The translations under genes and the position numbers were made by a program. Shown one piece after another: positions 45,747 through 56,552 of a DNA stretch of 64,000 nt (its first letter is position 1; each line of letters starts with the position of its first letter). The notes under the pieces were generated by a model. The model was given only the letters and a program-made list of their open reading frames with translations. It did no database searches and had not been told where the DNA came from. Source of the stretch: Chaenocephalus aceratus (Eukaryota > Chordata > Actinopteri > Perciformes > Channichthyidae); contig CM043790.1 in assembly GCA_023974075.1 (NCBI GenBank), positions 1,523,326 to 1,587,325 on the forward strand, written 5' to 3'.

Positions 45747-46673
45747 TCAAGTTGTAGTTACAATATCTAAAACAGGCTCTGGTGTTTTTGAAAAGAGCAT
45801 TACCTTGGTTTTATCCACATTTAAAAGAAGCTTTAATTCAGAGAGCTGAGTCTGAATAATGTTAAAAACAGCCTGTAATTTAACAACAGCCTCTTTAATG
45901 GAGGGACCTGTACAATACATCACAGTATCATCCGCATAAAAATGTAAAGTAGCTTCATCCACATTATCACCTACGCTGTTAATATATATGGAGAATAAAA
46001 GTGGTCCTAAAACAGAACCTTGTGGTACACCATTAGAAATGTTTAACCACTCAGAAGACAGTCCATCAAAATGAACACATTGGGACCTTTCAGAGAGGTA
46101 GTTCACAAACCACCCCACTGCATCGCTGGATATGCCAATACTGAGTAGCCTCTGCTTTAAAATGCGATGATCAACGGTGTCAAACGCTTTGGAAAGGTCA
46201 ATAAACAGAGCTGCACAACTCTGCTTATTATCTAAAATACTCGCCACATCATTCACCACTTTCATTGTCGCAGTGATGGTGCTGTGTTTCTTTCTGAATC
46301 CTGACTGATGTTTAGACAGGATATCATTTACACATAAAAACGCCTTTACTTGTTCACTCACAAGTCGTTCGAGCACCTTAGCCAGAACTGACAATTTAGA
46401 GATTGGCCTATAGTTATTTAAAATAGTTGCCTCCCCTCCTTTCAGTAAAGGCAAGACATAAGCAGACTTCCATACTTTTGGAATTGTATTTGTGCTGAGG
46501 GAGAGGTTAAAAAGAGAAGTAAGAGGTGGAGCAATAAAATCTGCAGCTATCTTTAAAAAGAAAGGTTCTACGTTGTCCGGGCCAGCCGGTTTCCTAGGAT
46601 CTAACTTGGATAATGCTTCATGAACAATACCAATAGTTAAAGGAGTAAACTGAAAGGGTTTTCCAGACCACAT
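45747..46673 (-). pseudogene. LINE reverse transcriptase core
   Basis: 308 codons without a stop: [96 protein letters not shown] and HFYADDTVMY. The YADD catalytic pair and fingers are all present. The frame is lost after ILDIVTTT near 45750. Confidence 0.85.
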
Positions 46674-47728
46674 TGTTCAGAGTCAAGGATTGGAGCGTTC
46701 ACAGAAGCAGAAGTACAGTCAGTGACAGAATCAAACAGAGAGCCACAGGACACAAAATGCTCATTAAAGCAATTTAGCATAGTAGCCCTGTCTGATATAA
46801 TGCCAGATGCTGTGGTAAGGCACGGAGGAAGCTCATTTGGGATATCACCAGTGGAAATCAATTTTATGGCTTTCCAACATTTCCTAGGATTATTCAGGTT
46901 TTCTGTGGTAACTGACAAATAGTACTTTGATTTAGCACTTTTTATTTGAGATGTGAAGCTATTTCTTAGCTGCCTAAAACGTAGCCATTCTACCTCTGAG
47001 CCTGATTTCCTAGCCTTAGCCCAAGCATTATTTCTCTCATGAAGGAGACTGGACAGCTTAGCAGAAAACCAGGGATTGTTTCGTCCCTTCACTCTAAATG
47101 TACGCAGAGGTGCATGTCTATCTATAATTTTCATAAAACCAAGATAAAAAAAAGACCATGCAGTTTCTACATCAGCACACAGATTGATTTTACCCCAATC
47201 AAAATCAAACAGATCATGTAAAAAACCCTGCTCCACAAAGTGTTTTTTGTCTCTCTTTGTGATGATACGTGGTTTAACCTTTTGGACCTTAGTGTCCCTA
47301 ATTGTGGCCACAACACAGTGGTCACTCACATCATTAGCAAATACTCCCACAGATGAGTATTTATGTGGAACATTTGTTAAAATTAGATCAATTAAGGAGG
47401 ATTTATTTGGGGACTTAATATTTGGGCGAGTAGGGCTGTCTATAATCTGGGTAAAATTCAATGAGGTACACAGGTTTTTAAAATCCTCTGACACAGAAGT
47501 TAACCAGTCCCAATTAAAATCACCAAGCAGCACTATTTCCTTGTAGGAAAGTTGTGATAACAGTTTTGCCAATGACGATAAAGAGTCCTTGACAGCCGAG
47601 GGGGCCCTGTAGCAGCCCACCACCATGACCTGTAGACCCTTTGTTACCTCAATATTCACGGCTAAAAATTCTAGCTGTTTACTAACAGATTTGGAAACCA
47701 TATTGGTTACACAAAACTTATTTTTCAC
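46637..47728 (-). pseudogene. LINE endonuclease and linker
   Basis: 363 codons: LEFLAVNIEVTKGLQVMVVG, CYRAPSAVKDSLSSLAK, IVLLGDFNWDWLTSVSEDFK, SLIDLILTNVPHKYSSVGVF and SDHCVVATIRDTK, i.e. the GDFNWD, DLILTN and SDH motifs of apurinic endonucleases. Then comes a basic linker with WFSAKLSSLLHERNNAWAKA. The N-terminal catalytic Glu motif lies in the adjoining frame (LSETWLDKS, 47725-48342). Confidence 0.85.
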
Positions 47729-48342
47729 ATAAATGGCAACGCCACCACCTTGTTTAGGCGGTCAGTACGATATACACTGTAACCATTTATGTAAATGTCA
47801 GAGGCCAAAATGGATTTATCTAGCCACGTTTCTGATAAGACAATGACATCAGCATCAGTCGAATTCGCCCAAATACGGACAAAATCTAATTTAGGTAACA
47901 GACTACGCACATTTAAATGAATTAAACCTAGCCCAGATCTAGATATAAAATCAGCAGGAGTAACTATTTGACTAATACTGCTAGGTGGACCTGGATTTGG
48001 CTGTACATTTCCTGATAGTAACAACAATACAAATACCAAGCACCTTTTCCTCTTAATCAACACACATACATTGTCAGCTGTTCTAGAGTCACCAGCAAAC
48101 TTCGCGAAAGTGAGATTAGAGTTCTGAAGGACCATCGTGGCAGGCATGTGAGAAAGACAAACATTTTCCGAAATGAATGTCCGCGACAGTGCAACCAGCA
48201 ATTGTTTGTGCAACACCTCCGATACAGGGGATGTCCACTGCGGGCGGCAGAACATACCCGAATCCAGTCGATTTTTCAGGACGACTAGCGATCTTCTCCT
48301 TGTCCAGCACAGCCAAGAAAAGGCATAGCAGAAACACAACAC
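47725..48342 (-). pseudogene. LINE N-terminus with hydrophobic leader and 2A-like motif
   Basis: 205 codons. Residues about 101-119 are CLVFVLLLLSGNVQPNPGP, a hydrophobic stretch running into NPGP (47986-48012 for GNVQPNPGP). The 2A consensus is D-V/I-E-x-NPGP; here Asp is Asn and Glu is Gln. The endonuclease begins after it: LIHLNVRSLLPKLDFVRI and VIVLSETWLDKS. 2A-like sequences at this position are known in several CR1/L2-group LINEs, where they cause ribosome skipping or act as signal peptides. Activity of this altered motif is doubtful. Confidence 0.75.
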
Positions 48343-48361
48343 CCGCCATTCTCCCAGTCCA

Positions 48362-49186
48362 GCAGGTTGAACCAGGCCTCAGCTACAGCAGCACAGCAGA
48401 GCAGGTGGAACCAGGCCTCAGCTACAGCAGCACTGCAGAGCAGAGAAGGTGGAACCAGGCCTCAGCTACAGCAGCACAGCAGAGCAGAGCAGGTGGAACC
48501 AGGCCTCAGCTACAGCAGCACAACAGAGCAGAGCAGGTGGAACCAGGCCTCAGCTACAGCAGCACAGCAGAGCAGAGCAGGTGGAACCAGGCCTCAGCTA
48601 CAGCAGCACAGCAGAGAAGGTGGAACCAGGCCTCAGCTACAGCAGCACAGCAGAGCAGAGAAGGTGGAACCAGGCCTCAGCTACAGCAGCACAGCAGAGC
48701 AGAGAAGGTGGAACCAGGCCTCAGCCACAGCAGCACAGCAGAGCAGAGAAGGTGGAACCAGGCCTCAGCTACAGCAGCACAGCAGAGCAGAGAAGGTGGA
48801 ACCAGGCCTCAGCCACAGCAGCACAGCAGAGCAGAGAAGGTGGAACCAGGCCTCAGCTACAGCAGCACAGCAGAGCAGAGCAGGTGGAACCAGGCCTCAG
48901 CCACAGCAGCACAGCAGAGCAGAGAAGGTGGAACCAGGCCTCAGCCACAGCAGCAGAGCAGAGCAGGTGGAACCAGGCCTCAGCTACAGCAGCACAGCAG
49001 AGCAGAGCAGTGGAACCAGGCCTCAGCCAACAGCAGCACAGCAGAGCAGAGCAGGTGGAACCAGGCCTCAGCTACAGCAGCACAGCAGAGCAGAGCAGGT
49101 GGAACCAGGCCTCAGCTACAGCAGCACAGCAGAGCAGAGCAGGTGGAACCAGGCCTCAGCTACAGCAGCACAGCAGAGCAGAGATT
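48362..49186 (+). repeat. 44-bp minisatellite (about 19 units)
   Basis: Unit GGTGGAACCAGGCCTCAGCT then ACAGCAGCACAGCAGAGCAG and AGCA. The last two units start 44 bp apart (49098, 49142). Other units lack five bases (GAAGG in place of GCAGAGCAGG) or differ by one base. As 44 is not divisible by 3 and no unit has a stop, all three plus-strand frames stay open for about 800 bp. It adjoins the 5' end of the minus-strand LINE. Confidence 0.95.
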
Positions 49187-52100
49187 GGTTGTTTTTTGCT
49201 GCAGAGAAGACAGTATTCTACAGACTGCTCATTCCCTCTGATATCGTGAATCATCTCATGGATTAGTGTAAATATTCTGTCAGAGTAACAAAACCCTACT
49301 ATATTGTCTGGTAAGAAACATTGTCCATATCGCTCTGTTCTACTCCTAAACATTTAACAGATATACTGTCATTTCACAGAACATGTGTTTATCCTCAAGG
49401 AATTTCAACCACACTCTTTGTGCATGTGTCAGTAGAGAGTTATGTACATTGCAGAAATGCCATTATTACAACATAAGACTATTGTTAAATTCCCCACTCA
49501 GTATATATCTGCAGCCACATCTCTCTGCGTAACCCTAAATGTTGTAAAGAGTTATTGCAACCTTACATTTTTCAAATGACACAACATATATGTTTGGTTT
49601 CTGTATGACTTGCTTTGAAAGAGAAGAGAAAACCAACTTCCTTTATACAAAACAAAGCTTTATTAGTATAATATAGCATATAAAGAATACACGATGAAAG
49701 CAAATGCGGAATTAATGGCCAGAAGATGGTGAGTCCATAGTTGCAAAATGAAGTTTCTATTGAAGTTGAGAAAACACTTCTGCTTCTCTCTTGATTTATT
49801 AACTTGTTCAACAATTTTCTGATGGGTTTATGGTCTCAATTGCTAATTTTCTTTAATTCAACATGATAATCCTTCAGTAAATGTTGGTTTAATTTTGATT
49901 AAAATAGACGATTAAGCAGAATATGTTGTAGGGCGTGGCTACTTTGTGATTGATAGGTGGCTCCCACAGCGTCTCTCCACTTTACCCTTTCACCATTTTA
50001 TTTCAGTTCACTCGAGTTAATATTCACACTTTGGTCACCTAGAATGTCTAACTCAGTTTAAGATTACATTTAGCTCCACTCACTGTCACTTCTGGTTCTA
50101 AAAACAACAACATGGTAATGGACAAACCATATGGTCACTTCTTATAGTCTTAGGTAATGACCTCTCACTGAAGAAACATGAACATATTGTTAGCTTAAGA
50201 ATCTTGCCTCGGGCTGCAACTCATTCGTTTCAGCTACTGTTCAAATAGTTAAAACTGCGCAACAAAGTTTAGGAAAGTCGTAAGGTGACGTTTTCAATTG
50301 ATTTGTCTTATCCAACAAATACAAACACTCAGATATATTAAATGATATGTTTTTTCATTATGATTGATGACATTTCAATTATCAACATAGTCGCAGATTC
50401 ATTTTCTGTTCACTTTTTAAGCTCTGACCTGATCATCATCATTCAGATTTCATATAACCTACATTGTATTAGGCATATGCCGGTTTTCCAAAATGCAGTA
50501 CATTCCTGCATATGCAGTACATACTGTACCCTGCTAAAATATATTTACTGCAATCTAGCACTAAATATATGAAAAAGTTAAAATGACATAAGTAAAATGT
50601 AAACAAAACAAAAAAGTAGAATAAAGATATAATATAATGTCTACTGTATAATGTTTAGATCTTTATTTTATTTGTATTTTATTACATTGTATTTTAAAGT
50701 CATTTTGTAATTCTTGTAGATTGACTGTCCATATGCTGCTGTGACAAAATCATTTCCCAACTTAGGATAGAGTAATCTATCCATCTGTAAAATATAAGTC
50801 TCACACTGGCTATGACTGTGATCATCTCCATCTCCTTGTTGGTTTGGATGATCACAGAGGTTAACATGCTGAGATGCAGTCGACATGCAGCCCAGCACCC
50901 ACAGTCGTTTCCTTGATAAGTAACTTGTTAACAATGCAGTTGACTGGTAGAGGCTCGGCTACTTTTTCTTTCTTTTTTTACTGTCCTGTTGGTGCAGAGC
51001 CAGGGCAGCAGCAGGTGGTGTTGTTATGGCCCCAGGTGGTCCCACACAGGGACACTCATGCCCACAACATTTACATCCGTGTAAAATCACTCCTCATAAC
51101 AGAACATGCTCTGTAATGTATGGACTAGTTTCTAATTCCCTCACAAATTAGAGTTTATTTTGGGTGGAGATTGACTCAGTAGGCAATTGTTTTAAGCCCT
51201 GTGTTGTCTAAAATCTACAAAGTATCAATGCACACTAGTTATCCTCACATCCTGGAAGCTTGTGCTGTCACATTCTAGATTTATGGTTCCACAGCCTCCT
51301 GTTTCCAGTGGTACTTATTTGCATGGTTTGATGTAATATGATACATATGAATCAGGCCTTTATACAACACTTGGACTCACAGTATGATAGAAGGGACGGC
51401 AATGTTATATTTTCATTAGTGTTGTTGAATGAAAAAATATATCGTTCTTCGAGCTGAACACTTAGTATCATGACAATCCTGTTATTCAGTTGGAATTGAA
51501 AGTTTGCATATTGGTTATATGCTATATATATATCTAATATATATATCATTGCTTTTTGAAATTGTGATTACAAATTCATCCTTGACCCTTAACTGCACTA
51601 GAAACAAGAACATCTTCTAACTTCTCAAAAGAGTAGATAGTCACAGAGAGACCAAGGCCAAGAGGTAACACTGTTTTTGAAAAAGGCTTTATTATTGAAC
51701 TATGAACTTCTAAAAAATAAGAAAGAAAACCTAATAAAAGTTGGCACATGGTGACTGAAATGACTACACTTTAGAGAGATGCCCGTTAAACATTACCAAC
51801 TGGCTGCTGACTTTGTTACTGGTTGTTCTACTTGCTCCTGTTAGGGTTAACTCTACTTTCCACTAGATTATTTTACCTCAGAAAATATTTTCCTGAGGAG
51901 TTTATGGTCTAATTGCTATTTGGTGGTCTTCTTTAACACAGCACAATGTTCATTTAGTAAATGATGGTACCATTTAGAGTAAAATCCTCTTCGGTTCGGG
52001 TATACTTTCCTCTACTCTCTCATGTCACGGCAGGTTTTTAAAAAACAACATGGTGATGGTCAGACCATAATTCTACTTCTTCTACAGTCTATTGTAGTTT

Positions 52101-52689
52101 CCACTTCTGGCCCCAGCTCTTCTTGGTGTTCACTGATATTTACAGATTAAATAAACAAGACATAATGTTAATGTGTTAAATTGCTAAGTACAATGGTAAG
52201 TTGTTTTTACTGTTCCTCCCGATAACCTGTCTTTGTGCTAAGCTAAGGTAACTGCCTCTTGTCCTGTCCTCATGTTTAGACAATGGTATTTCACCACCCT
52301 GCAAGAATGTGATTATTATTTCATCTTTATGACCTGAATTACTCAACACACTGTTTCATTATATATAAATAAAAAAATATATAGTATATATATATATATA
52401 TACAAAAATAATTGCCCACGGCTGAAATTCCTATGGATTCCCAGGGGAGTTTTCTCGCATGATGTTGTATGTGACAGTTGGTCTGATAGAATTTCGGGTT
52501 TTTTGCTTTGGTGCTATATAAATATAATTGCCTTGCCTTGCCTTGATAATATAGCATTTGGTGTTCCACTATTAGGATCTTTCTTAGAGATTCTAGTCAA
52601 GCTTACACATACCTGAACGGTATGAAACTAAACAAAAGATTATTGTAAAAGTAATTGCTTTTGTAACTTTATTCAAGTAGCCGTGAAAG
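49187..52689. other. non-coding stretch with a diverged local duplication
   Basis: No exon is recognised. About 49480-50200 and 51590-52110 share collinear islands: GCTTTATTA, TTTATGGTCT-AATTGCTA, AGTAAATG-TGGT, and AACAACATGGTAATGGACA / AACAACATGGTGATGGTCA. A LINE-like 3' scrap lies at 52490-52548 (GGTGCTATATAAATATAATT followed by CCTTG repeats). The remainder holds nothing. Confidence 0.45.
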
Positions 52690-53280
52690 GTCTGTTTTAA
52701 GGGGCCCTATTATTTGGGGGGGTTCTCCCTTTACCTATAGTGTGTTTGTGAAGCTGACAATTGAGCGGCCCGACCAAGCAAGGAGGCAGAGGCAGAACGT
52801 CCAAAAATACAACCCGGTGTGGGCTTTTATTCAAATCATAAGCGCATGATTCACAGCCTCAATTGCTGTTCCCCTGAACACAGTCAGCAGCCACAAGGAT
52901 CTCACCCACACGACCAGCCTCCAAACAGACAGGGCAACATACCCTAAATACACACACTGATCAGCAATTCGACACAGGTGGGGGGGAGGAGACACCACAG
53001 GGCACCAGGTGCACACAATCAACAGCCACAGACATGGGGGAAGGGAACACTTTTAACATGAAACCAGGAAACGGAGACAGACAAATTTACATAAATTACA
53101 TATATTCCCATGCTTCCTGTGCAATGTTTTTAGTGCTATATTACCCGTAACGGAGGCCGAGATCTATGGGCCCAGAGATCACCTCTGTTACAGTGTTGTT
53201 CTATAGGTTTTTGTTTTTGTGCATGTAAATAAATGATCTGTAAAGGTTAAGATATCCCTGGGAGCAGTAATTTCTTGAAG
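52690..53280 (+). repeat. 'GCATGTAAA' repeat copy split by a solo LTR
   Basis: GGGGCCCTATTATTTGGGGG and CCTTTACCTATAGTGTGTT lie left of the LTR. CTATAGGTTTTTGTTTTTGT and GCATGTAAAT lie right of it, matching the pattern at 59720-59950. Confidence 0.6.
52747..53192 (-). mobile_element. second solo LTR
   Basis: 446 bp with ends TGTGAAGC...GTTACA and the 5-bp duplication GTGTT (52742-52746, 53193-53197). On the minus strand it reads TGTAAC...TTCACA and carries AATAAA (complement at 52826-52831) near its 3' side, which sets the orientation. No internal retroelement genes. Family unknown. Confidence 0.65.
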
Positions 53281-53380
53281 TATTGACAAAAAAGAGATGT
53301 GAGATGAGAAGTGAAGGATTGGGCTTAACGAATGCTGTTTTTTAATTTTTTTTATTTTACACTGTTTTTATACTGGCTAA

Positions 53381-54241
53381 CCAACCCAGTCTCACAAAAA
53401 AACCGTGTAATAACTACGTTGGTCCACAACCTGGGACGTAGTATTTCTACAAAAACGCCTCTGAAATTGTAAGATCCCTACGTTTTTTTTCACCATTCAT
53501 TCCAGAGTTGTTATTTCAAGATTATGTGTGCAGTGGATGTACATGATCTTTAGTTTGCTAGTTATTACGAAGATTACTTCAGGAAATTGTGTCTATACAA
53601 CGTTTTCATTGTTACCAAGGTGGTTGCTAGGGACGCTGCTATCGATATTATTTCTGTTATGATGTGTAACTGTTTAATGGTGTTATCTTTATTGCTACCC
53701 CCTTCCCCCCGGGTGGCGCAGTGGTCTGTGCATCTGATCATCAGATCAAGGGGGGTGCTGGGGAACTCGAAACCCGCTCCTGCCGCCACTGAGTCAGGCC
53801 GTTGTGTCCTCGTGCAAGACACCGGATTTGCTCCTGTGGGTATTGTCCACAGTACATGTATGATACTAATGTGTACTTGTAAAAGCGCCTCAATGACTTT
53901 GAGGCGTGAAGATGGACGGTGTTGCGCAGTGCGCTGTGCAATGATCATCAGATCAAGGGGTGAAACCCACCGCCGCTGCGTCTGTAAAGCCGTTGTGTCC
54001 TTGGGCGAGACACTTCACCTGAACTTGCTCCTGTGGCTATTGTCCTCAGTGGTGACCATATGATATGTGTAATGTGTATTTGTAAAGTGCTTTGAGCATC
54101 TGGAAAAGCGCTATAATAAATGTAAGGAATTATTATAATTATAATGTATAGTGTTGGTCCACAGCGCAAACGTATTAGTTTAACAAAATCTGCATCTAAA
54201 ATTGTGGCATGGATACTTTATTTTCCCCTGTGCAATTCTCC
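53381..54241 (+). mobile_element. 'CCAACCCAGTCTCACA' element, copy 1, carrying a SINE insertion
   Basis: Starts CCAACCCAGTCTCACA and shares GTAGTATTTCTACAAAAACG, ATCGATATTATTTCTGTTAT and TATAGTGTTGGTCCACAGCG with the reverse copy at 58579-59074. It is longer because of the SINE block at 53709-54142 and has lost about 70 bp elsewhere. The same terminal motif recurs at 54240, suggesting another copy begins there. Confidence 0.75.
53709..54142 (+). mobile_element. two tandem tRNA-headed SINE copies
   Basis: Copy 1 starts GGGTGGCGCAGTGGTCTGTG; TGGCGCAGTGG fits the pol III box A, and GAACTCGAAACCC is a degraded box B. Copy 2 starts near 53927 (GCGCAGTGCGCTGTGCAATG) and repeats GATCATCAGATCAAGGGG and GCCGTTGTGTCC. 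The end AAAGTGCTTTGAGCATCTGG plus AAAAGCGCTATAATAAATG resembles a LINE 3' end that would allow trans-mobilisation. The copy of the host element at 58579-59074 lacks this block. Confidence 0.8.
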
Positions 54242-54694
54242 AACCCAGTCTCACATCTCACAGCACATCGTCATAAACAAATACCGGAAACAGACCGAAA
54301 ATATTTTTTTTAAATAATACTTCATTCTGAGTGTGCTTGCTTTTCTCTTTGAAAGTCATCACATAACGGCATTGTAATACACGGTTCGGCTGCATTAAAT
54401 ATTACATATCTGCCGTAGTTCTCTATTTATAGAGCCCTGCTGAGAAGACTTCTACAGTAGACAAACAGGAGAACTGCCGCCAACACTGAAAATGTGACGT
54501 GGATCATAAATATATCAGCAAATAAACAACATCTTACATTTCTTTTCACACAATACGTCTCCTTGCAGTATCAACACTAATTCGGCTGACTTTTATATTT
54601 GATCCAATTGGTAGATAGGCTGTATTTACACCATAACGGTGCACAGCTGATATAAAGGGACACCTAGTGGTTAAAGCATGTTATTGAATTTCAT

Positions 54695-55170
54695 TAGGGC
54701 CCGAGCACGGAGCGCTAGGACCCAACGGCGTCCTAGCACGAAGTGCGAGGAACCTATTGTTTTTGGTGGTATTATTATTATTCCACGCCATCTTTCCTGT
54801 TTTTGAGGGCTTTACGACGCTCAAAAAGTTGTATAATTTTGCACGGACGCCAGGACCGGTAAAAATAGCAACATTCTGGAGTCAATGGGTTCAAATTGTC
54901 CAAAATACTCGCTAGCGCCACCTATGGCCATTCCCATGTTGTGAAAGATTTACGAAGTTGCACCGTAAGTCCAAATAACCTGAAATGTTGCACACTTATC
55001 CGGGTGGACCTGCTCTACAAATAATCCTATTGGACACCTAAGCTCCGCCTACTTTAATTTTTTAATTAGCATAATGTTCAAAACAGTACATTCACTTCAA
55101 TTTCAATTTTCAGTTTTTCAACACCAAACATCGTATACAGCATCGGTGGAGGATCAGACACATTACCATA
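54695..55170 (+). repeat. 'GGGCCCGAGCAC' dispersed fish repeat
   Basis: AGGGCCCGAGCACGGAGCGC, TATTGTTTTTGGTGGTATTA and CGCTAGCGCCACCTATGGCC are hallmarks of a very common fish repeat. The first 70 bases are quasi-palindromic around CCTAGCAC. The right border is approximate. Confidence 0.65.
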
Positions 55171-55789
55171 GAAAATGAGCATGTTCCGACGATAAATATG
55201 CCTGTCATTAATCTAAACCTGTTTGCAAAAAGGCAGGGCTTAGAAAGAAATGCTCATAACTGGTTAGGGTTTAGGGTTAGGGTTACCCCTAACCCTTAAC
55301 CCACACACCGACTCTACTGGCAGCAAATTCAATTACAACAGACACCTATACACTCCAAAACACACACCTACTGACTGTACAAAACACACATACCGCTCCT
55401 AAAGCATATAATGTATATCAGGCTACAGCCCTTGTATATTTTATTATGTGAAGCACTATATGGTTTCATGAAAAATATCTACTGTTTACTTGTAGATATC
55501 TACTAAAGCATACAAATAAAGTGTGTAATGTAGGCCTGTTACATATATTATTGCTGTTATCACTGTAAACATCGCGTCTGAATGAAACCAGTTGTATTAA
55601 AAAAAAATAGCCTAACATCCAGGGGACATGTGATTAGTGAGTAAACAAAACGGTAAAGGGCAGAAAGTCTGATGCACATTTCATCATCTTAAATAACTTA
55701 TAATCACAACAGGAACAGTTTGCAGAGCTATGCTTTGTTAACATAAGTCCAGCCATGCGTCACGCCTCTTTTAAACATCACTGTTGGCT
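55171..55789. other. no gene; telomere-like block inside
   Basis: Apart from the head-to-head telomere-like repeat at 55263-55304 nothing is recognised. Confidence 0.4.
55263..55304. repeat. head-to-head telomere-like repeat
   Basis: GGTTAGGGTTTAGGGTTAGG runs into GGTTACCCCTAACCCTTAAC, so TTAGGG-type units face CCCTAA-type units within 42 bp. Confidence 0.85.
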
Positions 55790-56245
55790 GAAATCGACTC
55801 AGGAGAATACATCAGTGGACCCTCGGTTATAGCTCCTCCAGAGACACACCTCTCTCCTCTACATCTTTGTACCCTCGGTTATTGCTCCTCCAGAGAGACT
55901 CCTCTCTCCTCTCTCTCTAAATCAGTGTATCCTCGGTTACGGCTCCTCCAGAGAGACTCCTCTCTCCTCTCTCCTCTCTCCTCTCTCCCTCTCTCTCTCC
56001 TCTAAATCAGTGTATCCTCGGTTACGGCTCCTCCAGAGAGACTCCTCTCTCTCTCTCCTCTCCCTCTCTCCTCTCTCCTCCTCTCTCTCCCTCTCTCCTC
56101 TCCTCTCTCCTCTCTCCTCTCTCCTCTCTCTCCTCTCCTCTCTCCTCTCTCCTCTCTCCTCTAAATCAGTGTATCCTCGGTTACGGCTCCTCCAGAGAGA
56201 CTCCTCTCTCTCTCCTCTAAATCAGTGTACCTCGGTTACGGCTCC
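55790..56245. repeat. CT-rich minisatellite with six anchored cores
   Basis: Six cores of the type CCTCGGTTACGGCTCCTCCA followed by GAGAGACTCC (near 55819, 55871, 55931, 56012, 56173, 56228), separated by CTCTCTCC tracts of very different length. The later cores are more alike than the first two. Confidence 0.85.
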
Positions 56246-56319
56246 TTCAGACAGCTTCCTCGATAATCGATCCTCGATGAGCCTTTACAGAATGTGTTTT
56301 CCTTCGAGACAGCGCGCTG

Positions 56320-56515
56320 ACATCAGTTTCCGGGTCGCTGCCTGGAGGACCTGGGAGTCTGGGACGCGAAAATTATAGAAATGGGAAACGGCTCATTTCC
56401 CAGGACTCGCGAGCGTCTGCTTGACGCCGGGACGACCGGCCGCCCTCCCCGACAGGCGCACGGACGCGAGGGTCCGCTCATCACTGCGCGCACATCTGCG
56501 ACCGCAGTTTTAATT
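56320..56515. promoter_or_regulatory. CpG-rich island-like block
   Basis: A dense CpG stretch (CGCGAGCGTCTGCTTGACGC, GACGACCGGCCGCCC, CACTGCGCGCAC) in otherwise AT-rich DNA. Could be an unmethylated promoter or a GC-rich repeat. No exon is attached. Confidence 0.3.
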
Positions 56516-56552
56516 ATTGTTATTATTAGATATTAAAAGGGTCCCTATAAAG

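Larger units (their letters stand above)
44945..48350 (-). mobile_element. near-complete CR1/L2-group LINE
   Basis: Minus strand from about 48350 to a 3' end at 44945-45010, whose reverse complement reads AGAGATCCATGATCTCAAGG and AATAAAGGTTTGAAATG, a typical fish CR1/L2 3' UTR. In order: N-terminal region with a 2A-like motif (47725-48342), endonuclease plus linker (46637-47728), RT (45747-46673) and C-terminal tail (45038-45587). Segments are joined by frameshifts near 47727, 46655 and 45750. All catalytic motifs read intact, so it is a recently dead copy. The 5' end abuts a 44-bp minisatellite. Confidence 0.85.

Noticed and set aside
48177..49266. Three long overlapping plus-strand open frames (up to 354 codons)
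   Set aside because: They are translations of the 44-bp minisatellite in three frames; no exon context or domain supports a protein.
53700..53790. A possible tRNA gene at GGGTGGCGCAGTGG
   Set aside because: Box B is degraded, no cloverleaf 3' half forms, and the sequence continues into a SINE body with a LINE-like tail.
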